Source of the DNA: an uncultured Eubacteriales bacterium
Lineage (GTDB): Bacteria > Bacillota > Clostridia > Peptostreptococcales > Anaerovoracaceae
Length of the DNA: 18,855 nt
Assembly (NCBI GenBank): GCA_902766185.1
Contig: CACXCQ010000041.1
Location: 1-18,855, forward strand
Direction: 5' to 3'
Shown piece after piece: positions 6,312 to 14,054 of the stretch. Every line of letters begins with the position of its first letter. Position 1 is the first letter of the stretch. The notes below the pieces were generated by a model. The model was not told the DNA's origin, did not search any database, and worked only from the letters and a program-made list of their open reading frames with translations. The position numbers and the translations under genes are program-made.

Positions 6312-7445
6312 TCAGTTCAGCAGCTCTTCCGCCTTCTCGAGCTGCTCGTCCTCCTCTGTGCTCTCCTTATCCTTGACCTTCACGTCCGGCTTCACGCCCT
6401 TCTCGTGGACCTTGTGCTTCTTCGGCGAAAGGTATTCCAGGATCGTCAGCTTCACCGCGTCTCCGGCAGGCATTTCAAAGCTGGTCTGGATGACTCCCTT
6501 GCCGAAGGTCTTCGTTCCGACGATCTCGTATCCATTGTCCTGCAAGGCGGCCGCCAGGATCTCCGATGCGCTGGCGCTGTTCTCATTTACCAGCACCACC
6601 GTCTTGAGGTCCGTTTTGCCGTCGGTGGCCGTGTACTCTTCCGTTTTGCCGTTCTTGTCCTGCACGTAGCAGACGACTCCGGCGTCAAGGAACTGATCCG
6701 CCACGCCAACGGCGTCATCCACCAGGCCGCCTCCGTTATTGCGCAGATCCAGGATCAGATCCTTCGCGCCTTCCTTCTGGACAGCCTTCATTGCCTCCAG
6801 AAAATCCGTATCGGTGCTGTCGATGAACTGGGTTATTTCGATGTATCCCGTGTCCTCATCCAGCAGCTTGTGGTCCACGGAGTGCTGAACGATCTTATCC
6901 CGGACGATGCTGACGGTCTTCTCCTCATCGTCCCGGACATAGGTCAGCTTCACCGTAGAGCCCTTTTCCCCCCGGATCTTGGCGGCCATGACGTCCTGAT
7001 CGCTGTAGGTCTTGCCGTCCACCTTCGTCATGAAGTCTCCAGCCTTCAGACCTGCCTTTTCGGCCGGGGATCCCTTGTTGACGTTAACGATGACGTACCT
7101 CCCCTTATCATCCATTTCAAAGGTGACGCCGATGCCGGAATAGGTACCCATGGAGGAAGTCTCATAGGATTCGTATTCGTCCTTTGTCATGTAGGAGGAA
7201 TAGGGATCCTCCAACCCGGCCACATACCCGCGGTAGGCGCTGTCGATGAGATCCTGTTCGTCATAGTCCCTCAGGTAATACTTGTCGATATATCCTTTGA
7301 TCTGGCTCAGTTTGCCGTCATCGATCCCCGCCGACCCGCTGCTCAAGGGGCCGGTAATGGCGAACATGGCCGCCAGAGACAGGACGATGCCTGCCGCGAA
7401 AGCCGCCACAACGATTATGATAAATCTGCCAATGCTGATATTCAT
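6312..7445 (-). CDS. S41 family C-terminal processing peptidase
   Basis: A membrane-anchored serine protease of the CtpA/CtpB type, which trims or degrades extracytoplasmic proteins after binding their C-termini through a PDZ domain. The 377-residue sequence has an N-terminal hydrophobic anchor (about 8-32), an S41 N-terminal helical region, a PDZ domain (about 97-185, with GIGVTFE and GSPAEKAGLKAGD) and the protease core. Core landmarks are LDLRNNGGGL, ENSASASEI with the expected nucleophile Ser292, and TFGKGVIQ with Lys316 and Gln320, matching the Ser-Lys-Gln catalytic set. The C-terminus is a Lys/Glu-rich tail. The start overlaps the recJ stop (ATGA). Placement after ftsEX and an M23 protein suggests that a cell-wall protein is its substrate, but this is inference. 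No clear terminator follows, so transcripts may run into yerC. Confidence 0.93.
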   Translation of the reverse strand: MNISIGRFIIIVVAAFAAGIVLSLAAMFAITGPLSSGSAGIDDGKLSQIKGYIDKYYLRDYDEQDLIDSAYRGYVAGLEDPYSSYMTKDEYESYETSSMGTYSGIGVTFEMDDKGRYVIVNVNKGSPAEKAGLKAGDFMTKVDGKTYSDQDVMAAKIRGEKGSTVKLTYVRDDEEKTVSIVRDKIVQHSVDHKLLDEDTGYIEITQFIDSTDTDFLEAMKAVQKEGAKDLILDLRNNGGGLVDDAVGVADQFLDAGVVCYVQDKNGKTEEYTATDGKTDLKTVVLVNENSASASEILAAALQDNGYEIVGTKTFGKGVIQTSFEMPAGDAVKLTILEYLSPKKHKVHEKGVKPDVKVKDKESTEEDEQLEKAEELLN

Positions 7446-9148
7446 CCATTCATCTCCTCAATGATCATCTGTACCCTCTGTCTGCCGTTCCAGACCTGAC
7501 TCTTTATCGTTCCGATGATGTCCACCGGTTCATTGCCCTCGATCAGCTCGCTGTATTCCTCCGCCCGGCGGAACAGCACGCAGGATACGCTGTCTCCGTC
7601 CCGGAAGGCCTGGAACCTGGCGTGGTTCTGCATTTCCCCCATGTACGCGGGCTGAAGGATCTTCACTCCGCGGATCAGGAACCTGGGCCGGGGATTTCCC
7701 TCCCCGAAGGGCTCCATGGCGGACAGGGCGTCCGCAAGCTCCACCGACACGTTTCCGGGGGAGATCTCCAGGTCGTATTCTCCTCCCAGCTCCAGGATCG
7801 AGGGATCCTCGTCGTACAAAGCCTGGGTCTCCTCAAGCAGCATGGGCTGCAGCTGCGCGAACTGCTCCTCGCCGATGGTGAACCCGCAGGCGCTGCGGTG
7901 TCCGCCCACCCTCTCAAACAGTTCCCTGTGGCCGTCCAGGAGGCGGAACAGATCTACGCCGGGAATGCTCCTTCCTGTACCCTTGAGCAGACCGTTTTCT
8001 CCCGGGGTAGCCAGGATCACCGGCCTGAGGCAGCTCTCCTTCAGCTTGCCGGCCGCGATACCGGCGATCCCTTCATGGATCCCCTCCACCCGAAGGCATA
8101 TTATAGGAAGTTCCTCCAGACCGGTCCTGGCCTGCCAGCGCCGGATCTGTTCGGGGATCATGTCCATGCTCTTGATGTAGGCATCTTCCTGCAGCGTCTT
8201 GCGACGGGCATTGCAGGAAACCAGCTTCCGGACCTGTGCCTGAATGAGTTCCGTCTCATCGGGGCCGGCGAGAAGAAGCTTAACCGCCTCTGCCGCGTGC
8301 TCCATCCGCCCGGCGGCATTGATGTGGGGCGCCAGGCCGAAAGAAATGTTCTCCGTGGTTATCTTCTCCAGGGAGATGGCCTTCTCCAGCTCGGCCAGGG
8401 ATAGCCGGGTGTGCTGGTTCAGCCTTTGCAGGCCATACTTGACGATGGTCCGGTTCTCCTCCTTCAGGGGGACGATGTCCGCCACCGTACCGGCAGCCAC
8501 GAGGTCCAGCACTTCATTGATCACATCCCGGGGCAGGCCTGCCTGCCGCTGAAGGGCCTGGAGCAGTTTGAAGGCCACGCCGCATCCCGCCAGATCCCGG
8601 AAGGGATAGGTCTCCCCCTCCTGTTTGGGGTCGATGCAAATGCAGTCCGGAAGCTGGTCTCCCACGCTGTGATGATCGGTGACCAGGACCTTGATCCCCA
8701 GATCTGAGGCGTGCTCCACTTCATCGTTGGAGGTGATGCCGCAGTCAACGGTGATGATCAGTCCCACGCCATCTTCGTGGAGCCTGTCGATGGCTGAACG
8801 GTGCATTCCGTAACCCTCGGTGAACCTGGATGGAATGTACCAGGTCAGGTTGTCGGTGAGCCTGGACAGCACCGTGTACAGGATGCAGACGGAGGTGACT
8901 CCATCGGCGTCGTAGTCCCCATAGATGCAGATCCTGGTTCCCCCTTCGATCTCCGCGAGAATGAGGTTCACTGCCTCTTTCATGTTTTTCATCAGGAAGG
9001 GATCCCATGTCCGCTTCGGACGGTCGGAGAGGTATTCCCGTATATCCTCGGGGGAGGTGATCCCCCGGTCAGCCATAAGCTGTTTGATGATCTGATTCAG
9101 TTCATTCATATCAATGCGATTACTATCCTCTGTTACAGGTAATTCCAC
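7442..9148 (-). CDS. recJ: Single-stranded-DNA-specific exonuclease RecJ
   Basis: RecJ degrades single-stranded DNA 5' to 3' in recombinational and mismatch repair. The DHH-family metal motifs are intact: IYGDYDADGVTS (Asp residues near 78-82), TVDCGI (Asp135), VTDHH (158-160) and GCGVAFKLL (188-196). The DHHA1 part shows GLAPHINAAGRM and GGHRSACGFTI, and an OB-type C-terminal domain follows. At 568 residues it is the compact form, without the long C-terminal extension of some Firmicutes. The start is uncertain. The GTG at 9146-9148 overlaps the preceding M23 gene by 16 bases and has a weak GGTGG site. The ATG at 9107-9109 (MNELNQIIKQLM) gives 555 residues and lies 15-17 bases after AGAGGA. 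Its position inside a cell-envelope cluster is probably organisational and need not imply a shared function. Confidence 0.95.
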   Translation of the reverse strand: MELPVTEDSNRIDMNELNQIIKQLMADRGITSPEDIREYLSDRPKRTWDPFLMKNMKEAVNLILAEIEGGTRICIYGDYDADGVTSVCILYTVLSRLTDNLTWYIPSRFTEGYGMHRSAIDRLHEDGVGLIITVDCGITSNDEVEHASDLGIKVLVTDHHSVGDQLPDCICIDPKQEGETYPFRDLAGCGVAFKLLQALQRQAGLPRDVINEVLDLVAAGTVADIVPLKEENRTIVKYGLQRLNQHTRLSLAELEKAISLEKITTENISFGLAPHINAAGRMEHAAEAVKLLLAGPDETELIQAQVRKLVSCNARRKTLQEDAYIKSMDMIPEQIRRWQARTGLEELPIICLRVEGIHEGIAGIAAGKLKESCLRPVILATPGENGLLKGTGRSIPGVDLFRLLDGHRELFERVGGHRSACGFTIGEEQFAQLQPMLLEETQALYDEDPSILELGGEYDLEISPGNVSVELADALSAMEPFGEGNPRPRFLIRGVKILQPAYMGEMQNHARFQAFRDGDSVSCVLFRRAEEYSELIEGNEPVDIIGTIKSQVWNGRQRVQMIIEEMNG

Positions 9149-10242
9149 GGACTGTCCACCGTTCCGTCCTTATAGACCCGGTAATCCAGATGTGGTCCGG
9201 TGGAAAAGCCGGTGGAGCCCAGCTCGGCGATGGTTTCCCCGCGGCTCACCTTCTGCCCTTCCGACACCAGGACGGCGGAGCAGTGGTTGTACTGTGTGGT
9301 CAGACCGCCGCCGTGGTCGATGATCACGGAATTGCCGAAGCCGCCGTACCATCCGGCGTGGATCACCTTGCCGTCCGCGGATGCGACGATGGCAGAACCC
9401 GTTGCTGCCCCGCCGATGTCGATAGCGGCATGGAACTCCCTGCCGTGGAAAGGACAGTCGCGCCAGCCGTAATCCGATGTGACCTGAGAACTGGCCGGCA
9501 GCGGCCACAGGAACACGCCGCCTCCGTAGGTAGAGGATCCGCTGTTGCTGATCTTTCCCTCCGCGCTCTCTCTGGCGAGCCTCGCTTCCAGAGCTTCGCG
9601 CTCCGCCTCCAGATCGCCGATATCGTCAGCGGTCTGTGCGTTCTCCTTCTCCAGGGCTTTTTTCTGTCTGGCTACCTCGGCCCGTTCATCCCTCGCCGTG
9701 CTCTGGGCATAGCTCAGTTCCGATTCCAGCGCCTCGACTTCTTCTTTTTTCTTCTCGATCTTCTCGTGGGCCTCCTCCAGATCCTTCAGCACATCCTCAT
9801 CGCTCTTCAGGATGCGCTGCACCATATCCAGATTGGTGAGAAACTCCGAGAGACTTCCCGAATTCAGGAGTACATCCATGAATCCCACGGATCCGTTCTT
9901 GTACATGGTCCGAAGACGCTTGTTCAGGCTCCGGTTCTGTTTTTTGACCTGCTTTTGCGCTTCGGCGAGCTCGTCGTTGAGCACGTCCAGATCCTGCTCG
10001 GCGTTTCGGATCTCCCCATCCAGCTCATCGATGGTCTCTTCCAGATCCACGATGTCCTCCATCATTTCCTTTTCTTTTTTTTCGCCCTTCTCCAGCTGCT
10101 CCTTCTTCTGTTTGATCTCCTTGTCCAGATCCTTCAGCGACTGATCGTCCTTCGTGGCGTAACCGGAAGCGGTGCCCAGCGCGCCGGCGCAGAGAACGAG
10201 GGCGAGGATAAATGCTATCAGACTTGCTGTCCATCTGTTCAT
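9133..10242 (-). CDS. Secreted coiled-coil M23 (LytM) murein hydrolase or activator
   Basis: This 369-residue protein has a signal peptide (residues 1-29, cleavage near SGYA-TK), a long Lys/Glu-rich coiled coil (about 35-110 and 140-230) split by a short non-coiled segment (YKNGSVGFMDVLLNSGSLSEF), a Gly/Ser linker and a C-terminal LytM domain (about 245-369). This is the EnvC/CwlO-like layout of proteins driven by FtsEX, and the gene directly follows ftsX with a 17-base gap. In the LytM domain His271 and Asp275 (HxxxD), His320 (YNH) and His351 are present, but the HxH motif reads H351-L-D353, so one usual zinc ligand is Asp. It could be an active variant or a degenerate activator. I start at the ATG 10240-10242 because it has GGAGG 8 bases upstream; the longer frame overlaps ftsX and lacks a leader. 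Confidence 0.9.
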   Translation of the reverse strand: MNRWTASLIAFILALVLCAGALGTASGYATKDDQSLKDLDKEIKQKKEQLEKGEKKEKEMMEDIVDLEETIDELDGEIRNAEQDLDVLNDELAEAQKQVKKQNRSLNKRLRTMYKNGSVGFMDVLLNSGSLSEFLTNLDMVQRILKSDEDVLKDLEEAHEKIEKKKEEVEALESELSYAQSTARDERAEVARQKKALEKENAQTADDIGDLEAEREALEARLARESAEGKISNSGSSTYGGGVFLWPLPASSQVTSDYGWRDCPFHGREFHAAIDIGGAATGSAIVASADGKVIHAGWYGGFGNSVIIDHGGGLTTQYNHCSAVLVSEGQKVSRGETIAELGSTGFSTGPHLDYRVYKDGTVDSPWNYL

Positions 10243-10246
10243 CTGT

Positions 10247-10257
10247 CCCTCCTCCCC
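10247..10257 (-). promoter_or_regulatory. Ribosome binding site deciding the M23 protein start
   Basis: GGGGAGGAGGG on the minus strand, with the GGAGG core (10251-10255) 8 bases upstream of the ATG at 10240-10242. It supports the start that gives a proper signal peptide over the longer frame beginning at 10338 inside ftsX. Confidence 0.85.
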
Positions 10258-10259
10258 TG

Positions 10260-11150
10260 CTACGCGTTCAGGAACTTCCGCATGGAGATCAGGCTGCCGC
10301 AGGCGCCGATGCTGACGCCCAGGGCAAGGAATATCCACGCCAGATTCGTCACCAGGAAGTTCTCGTTGACCATGGGTATGGACAACACCGAGAACAACTG
10401 GTCTCCGATCAGTTCAGTCAGTTTATGGTAGATCAGCGCCGTGAATCCCAGGGCGATGGCCGAGGAGATCAGTCCGATGATGATCCCCTCCACCAGGAAG
10501 GGACCCCGGATGAACCAGTTGGTGGCGCCCACGTATTTCATGATGCTGATCTCGTCCGCCCGGTTGAATACCGTCAGCTTGATGGTGTTGGACACCACCA
10601 CGATGGACACCACGATCAGGAAGATCATCAGAATGATGGCCGCCCACTGGATGAAGGCGGTGATCCGCAGCAGCTTGTCTACGGTATCCTTGTAATACTT
10701 CACATCCTCCGTGCCTTTGAACTCCTCAGCTCTGGCAGCGATGCCGTCGGCCTTCTCCAGGTCGGCGATGGTGATGACGATGGAATTCGGGAGCGGATTC
10801 TTATCCAGGTTATCCAGCAGATATCCGTTCTCACCCCAGCGCTGCCGGAATTCCTTCATGGCTTCCTTCCTGCTTTTGTAGTAAGCGTCCGCCACCCCGT
10901 CGGTCTCCTTGATCTTACCGATCATCTTGTCCGCCTTCTTCTCGGAAACGCTGTCCTTGAGATAGATCTCTATGGTGTCGTAGTCCCCTTTGATGCTCTC
11001 CGCCGCCATATTCACGTTCAGAACGCCGATAAAGAATACTCCCAGGATGAGGAGCATGGCGGTGATGGCGAAAATGGAGGCAAGTCCCGTGTTCATGTTT
11101 CTGCCGAACTGCAGGAATGCCTGTTTCAGGGTATAGAAGAATGTCCTCAT
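10260..11150 (-). CDS. ftsX: Cell division protein FtsX
   Basis: FtsX is the membrane half of the FtsEX ABC-type complex. It does not transport but couples ATP use by FtsE to peptidoglycan hydrolysis outside the cell. The 296-residue sequence has the family topology: a cytoplasmic N-terminus (MRTFFYTLKQAFLQFGRN), a first membrane span (about 22-45), an extracytoplasmic domain of some 120 residues (starting ESIKGDYDTIEIYLKD), then three further spans around 172-193, 222-245 and 268-288. NKNPLPNSIVI-like LDKNPLPNSIVITI and VSNTIKLTVFNRADEISIMKYVGATNWFIRGPF are strongly conserved FtsX landmarks. The start shares one base with the ftsE stop (TGATG), implying coupled translation. The extracytoplasmic domain is the expected docking site for the coiled coil of the next gene product. 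Confidence 0.96.
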   Translation of the reverse strand: MRTFFYTLKQAFLQFGRNMNTGLASIFAITAMLLILGVFFIGVLNVNMAAESIKGDYDTIEIYLKDSVSEKKADKMIGKIKETDGVADAYYKSRKEAMKEFRQRWGENGYLLDNLDKNPLPNSIVITIADLEKADGIAARAEEFKGTEDVKYYKDTVDKLLRITAFIQWAAIILMIFLIVVSIVVVSNTIKLTVFNRADEISIMKYVGATNWFIRGPFLVEGIIIGLISSAIALGFTALIYHKLTELIGDQLFSVLSIPMVNENFLVTNLAWIFLALGVSIGACGSLISMRKFLNA

Positions 11151-12010
11151 CAGGGCTGCCCTCCTCTCCGGAAACGCGTCTTTTCCGTCTGAAGGGAAGT
11201 CCTTCTGGGGGTGCTTCTGGTGTTTCTGCGTCTTCTGACCGCCGTATCCGTCAGGGAAGCCGGTGATGTTGGCTCCTTCACCGCCGTTTCGTCGAAGGCG
11301 GAATCCGACCCCATGAGTGCCTGCTTGTATCCGTACATGCCGAACTCATCCCGGACGATCCTTCCGTTTTCGATGGCGATGACCCGCTTCTCCATCTTGT
11401 CGACGATCTCCTTGGCGTGGGTCACCATCAGGATGGTCGTACCCCGAAGATTGATGGTGTTCAGAAGCTGCATGATCTCCCACGAGGTGTCCGGATCCAG
11501 ATTCCCGGTGGGCTCGTCAGCGATCAGTATCCTTGGCTTGTTCACGATGGCTCGGGCGATGGCGACCCTCTGCTGCTCTCCGGCGCTCAGCTCATCCGGG
11601 TATTTCCTCGCCTTCTCCGCGATGCCCATCATGCTCAGCACCTGAGGAACATGCTTTTTGATCAGCTTTCTGGGCTGATGGATGATCTCCATGGCGAAGG
11701 CCACGTTCTCGTAGACCGTCTTCTTCGGCAGAAGCCGGAAGTCCTGGAACACGATGCCGATGTTACGGCGAAGGCCGGGGATCTGCCGCGCGGACATGCG
11801 GGTAACGTCCTCTCCACGGACCAGAATGGTCCCCCGGTCCGCCTCGATCTCCTTGAGCATCAGTTTGATGAAGGTGGACTTGCCGGCGCCGCTTGGCCCC
11901 ACGAGAAATACAAAGTCCCCCTTGTTGATCTTCACGGAAACATTGTCAAGGCCAACATTGGACTTATAGTACTTCGTTACGTTTTTGAATTCGATCATCG
12001 ATGTGGTCAT
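11150..12010 (-). CDS. ftsE: Cell division ATP-binding protein FtsE, with C-terminal extension
   Basis: FtsE is the cytoplasmic ATPase of FtsEX. All nucleotide-binding motifs are present: Walker A GPSGAGKST (38-46), Q-loop VFQDFRLLP (about 87-95), signature LSAGEQQR (141-148), Walker B ILIADEP (161-167), D-loop NLD (170-172) and H-loop His198. The start ATG 12008-12010 has GGGAGGAACA just upstream; a second ATG four codons in is less well placed. The protein has 286 residues, while ordinary FtsE is about 225-230. The extra tail (about 232-286) is low-complexity, rich in Thr, Ser and Arg, with RRRR at 259-262 and further RR pairs near the end. The tail keeps frame to the stop that overlaps ftsX, so it is not an obvious frameshift product. 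First gene of its operon, with its own promoter. Confidence 0.95.
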   Translation of the reverse strand: MTTSMIEFKNVTKYYKSNVGLDNVSVKINKGDFVFLVGPSGAGKSTFIKLMLKEIEADRGTILVRGEDVTRMSARQIPGLRRNIGIVFQDFRLLPKKTVYENVAFAMEIIHQPRKLIKKHVPQVLSMMGIAEKARKYPDELSAGEQQRVAIARAIVNKPRILIADEPTGNLDPDTSWEIMQLLNTINLRGTTILMVTHAKEIVDKMEKRVIAIENGRIVRDEFGMYGYKQALMGSDSAFDETAVKEPTSPASLTDTAVRRRRNTRSTPRRTSLQTEKTRFRRGGQP

Positions 12011-12022
12011 TGTTCCTCCCGC

Positions 12023-12044
12023 GCAAAGGCAGGCCTGCCTTTGC
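12023..12044. repeat. Perfect 22-bp palindrome in the ftsE leader
   Basis: The sequence from 12023 to 12044 is its own exact reverse complement: GCAAAGGCA, GGCC, TGCCTTTGC. In RNA it could fold as a 9-bp stem with a GGCC loop. It ends 2 bases before the ftsE Shine-Dalgarno region (12013-12020 on the plus strand) and begins about 30 bases after the -10 box. It could act as an operator, an mRNA stability element or a modulator of translation start. No T-run follows, so it is not a terminator. Confidence 0.6.
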
Positions 12045-12075
12045 CTGGTCCGAAAGCAGATACCGATACATGATA

Positions 12076-12104
12076 ACTATACTACATGTAGTTGGGAATT
12101 CCAA
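12076..12104 (-). promoter_or_regulatory. ftsE: Candidate promoter of the ftsEX operon
   Basis: Minus strand TTGGAA (12099-12104), a 17-base spacer, then TATAGT (12076-12081). An alternative upstream TTGACT overlaps by shift but gives longer spacing to the same -10. Two small inverted repeats lie in and over it: CTACATGTAG (12082-12091) in the spacer and TTGG-GAATT-CCAA (12092-12104) on the -35 side. Confidence 0.6.
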
Positions 12105-12169
12105 GTCAAAACAGCAAATCCAACCAACATATAGGTGGAAAAAGGTTCTGTTTGTGACGGAATGGTGAA

Positions 12170-12209
12170 GAAAAAAGTGAACCCGCAGCGGTGTTCTGCG
12201 AATTCACTT
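12170..12209 (-). terminator. Rho-independent terminator of the pgm-mgtE-nnrD-transketolase operon
   Basis: On the minus strand AAGTGAA (12203-12209) pairs with TTCACTT (12175-12181), and inside it CGCAG (12196-12200) pairs with CTGCG (12184-12188) around a 7-base loop. The outer stem runs into TTTTTTC. It lies about 30 bases after the stop of the transketolase C-terminal subunit gene and separates it from the ftsE promoter. Confidence 0.88.
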
Positions 12210-12237
12210 CGTGTCCTGTGATATGTTCGGCCGGGCC

Positions 12238-13167
12238 TCAGATCAGGGACTTCGCCGCGGCGATGATGTCCTCTGCGGTCATGCCGTATTTTTCTCTCAG
12301 CTGGTCCGGTTTGCCGGATTCTCCGAAGACATCCTGCTGTCCCACCATGGCCATTTTCACCGGGCAGCGCTTGACCACCACCTGAGCGACAGCGTCTCCC
12401 AGTCCGCCGATGATCCCGTGCTCCTCCGCGGTAACGATGGCGCCGGTCTCTTCCGCAGCCTTCACGATGATCTCCTCGTCGATGGGCTTGATGGTGTGGA
12501 TGTCGATGATCCTTGCGCTGATTCCCTCTTCAGCCAGCTTTTCCGCCGCGATGGCCGCGTCGCTGACCATGATCCCTGTGGCGATGATGGTCAGGTCCTT
12601 TCCGTCCCGAAGGAGCTTTCCCTTGCCCAGAGTGATCTCATCCTCTTCCTTGTAATATACGGGAACGGCCGCCCTTCCCAGCCGGACGTAACAGGGGCCG
12701 TCCATGGCTACCGCCTGGCGGATCAGTTTCTTCGCAGATACTGCGTCCGAAGGGCTGATCACCGTCATCCCCGGAATGGTCCTCATCAGGGCGATATCCT
12801 CGAAGGTCTGGTGGCTGGCACCGTCCTCGCCCACAGTGATCCCGGCGTGGGTCGCGCAGATCTTCACGTTGGCGCCGGTGTATCCGATGGAATTGCGGAT
12901 GATCTCGAATGACCTTCCCGTGGCGAACATGGCGAATGTGCTGGCGCAGACGATCTTGCCGGAAAGCGCCAATCCCGCCGCATGGGCGTACATGTTCTGC
13001 TCAGCGATCCCCATATTGAAGAACCGCTCCGGGAAAACCTTGCGGAATTCCGCCGTTTTCGTGGATCCGGACAGATCGGCATCCATCACCACAAGGTTCT
13101 CATATTCTTTACCCAGTTCCTGAAGGACTTCTCCATAGGCCTGTCTTGTCGCGATTTTCTCTGTCAT
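12238..13167 (-). CDS. Transketolase, C-terminal (pyrimidine-binding) subunit
   Basis: Second half of a split transketolase, which moves two-carbon ketol units between sugar phosphates in the non-oxidative pentose phosphate pathway. The 309-residue protein contains the pyrimidine-binding domain, with the catalytic glutamate in NMGIAEQNM (Glu56) and the conserved GKIVCASTFAMFATGRSFE and HAGITVGEDGASHQTFEDIALMR blocks. The C-terminal transketolase domain follows (GKGKLLRDGKDLTIIATG, EEHGIIGGLG). I start at the ATG 13165-13167 (MTEKIATRQAYG), preceded by GGAGAGG; a GTG at 13191 gives eight extra residues without a ribosome binding site. The gene follows the N-terminal subunit by 35 bases and is last in its operon. 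Two-gene transketolases are common in clostridia and archaea. A DXS-type enzyme is less likely, since the split layout and sequence fit transketolase. Confidence 0.93.
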   Translation of the reverse strand: MTEKIATRQAYGEVLQELGKEYENLVVMDADLSGSTKTAEFRKVFPERFFNMGIAEQNMYAHAAGLALSGKIVCASTFAMFATGRSFEIIRNSIGYTGANVKICATHAGITVGEDGASHQTFEDIALMRTIPGMTVISPSDAVSAKKLIRQAVAMDGPCYVRLGRAAVPVYYKEEDEITLGKGKLLRDGKDLTIIATGIMVSDAAIAAEKLAEEGISARIIDIHTIKPIDEEIIVKAAEETGAIVTAEEHGIIGGLGDAVAQVVVKRCPVKMAMVGQQDVFGESGKPDQLREKYGMTAEDIIAAAKSLI

Positions 13168-13202
13168 GTTCCTCTCCATTCTTTTGTTCACGCTGTGCTT
13201 AC

Positions 13203-14042
13203 TTACGCCTGCGCCTTGAGCTGCGCGAGGTGTTCTTCCAGTTCTTCCAGCGCCTGCTGCGCCTGTTCATCCCCGGGAGCCTTGCCGTGCCATCCGGCCT
13301 GGCCTTCCATGAAGGACACGCCCTTGCCCTTGACGGTCTCCGCCACGATCATGGTGGGCCTGCCTTTGCATTCTCTTGCCTGAGCGAACGCATCCAGGAT
13401 CTGGCTGAAATCGTGGCCGTCGATCTCGATGACGTTCCACCCGAACGCCCTGAACTTCTCGGCGATGGGCATGACCGTCATAACATCGTCGTTTCTGCCG
13501 TCGATCTGCAGTCCGTTGTGATCCACGATGCCGACCAGGTTGTCCAGATGATAGTGGGACGCCGACATGGCTCCTTCCCATACGAGGCCTTCCTGGATCT
13601 CTCCGTCACCCAGGATCGCGTAGATCCTTCCGGGATCGCCGTCCAGCCTGTTGGCCAGCGCCATTCCTCCCGCCGTGCCGAAGCCCTGTCCCAGAGAACC
13701 GGTGGACATCTCGATCCCCGGTACGTATTGCATGTTGGGATGGCCCTGGAACCGGGAACCGATCTTTCGCAGGGTCAGCAGATCCTCCGCCGGATAGTAT
13801 CCCCTTACCGCCAGCGCCGCGTACTGCGCGGGACCGGCGTGTCCCTTGGACAGGATCAGCTTGTCTCTCCCCTTCATCTTGGGGTCTTTCGGGTCGATGT
13901 TCATCTCGTCAAAATACAGAGCGGTCACGATATCCGCGATGGACAGCGATCCACCGGGATGTCCCGATCCGGCCGCATGCAGACTGCGGATGATCTCGAT
14001 CCTCACTTCCGTTGCCTTCACTTCCAGTTCTCTGATGTTCAT
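13203..14042 (-). CDS. Transketolase, N-terminal (thiamine diphosphate-binding) subunit
   Basis: First half of the split transketolase, supplying the diphosphate- and magnesium-binding domain of the cofactor site. The 279-residue sequence starts MNIRELEVKATEVRIEIIR and has GSGHPGGSLSIADIV (GHPG at 27-30), LSKGHAGPAQYAAL, GSLGQGFGTAGGMAL and the thiamine-diphosphate motif GDG (145-147) to Asn176 (VDHN). The C-terminal part shows VKGKGVSFMEGQAGWHGKAP, typical of the subunit. GGAGGGAAC precedes the ATG. It needs the next gene product to be active, since the pyrimidine-binding domain is absent. Upstream is the NAD(P)H-hydrate dehydratase gene, 12 bases away. Confidence 0.94.
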   Translation of the reverse strand: MNIRELEVKATEVRIEIIRSLHAAGSGHPGGSLSIADIVTALYFDEMNIDPKDPKMKGRDKLILSKGHAGPAQYAALAVRGYYPAEDLLTLRKIGSRFQGHPNMQYVPGIEMSTGSLGQGFGTAGGMALANRLDGDPGRIYAILGDGEIQEGLVWEGAMSASHYHLDNLVGIVDHNGLQIDGRNDDVMTVMPIAEKFRAFGWNVIEIDGHDFSQILDAFAQARECKGRPTMIVAETVKGKGVSFMEGQAGWHGKAPGDEQAQQALEELEEHLAQLKAQA

Positions 14043-14054
14043 GTTCCCTCCGTT

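Noticed and set aside
6300..7499. Plus-strand open frame of 399 codons opposite the S41 protease gene
   Set aside because: It mirrors the protease codons, has no ribosome binding site or recognisable domain, and its product is a Leu/Val/Asp-rich shadow of the GC-rich coding strand.
9190..11192. Long plus-strand open frames (413 and 326 codons) opposite the M23 protein and ftsX
   Set aside because: Both lie wholly antisense to well-supported genes and translate to low-complexity Leu/Phe- or His/Asp-rich sequence without family features.
11150..11330. Frameshift as the cause of the FtsE tail
   Set aside because: The tail ends at a stop sharing one base with the ftsX start, a typical coupling arrangement, and no alternative frame restores a normal FtsE end better.
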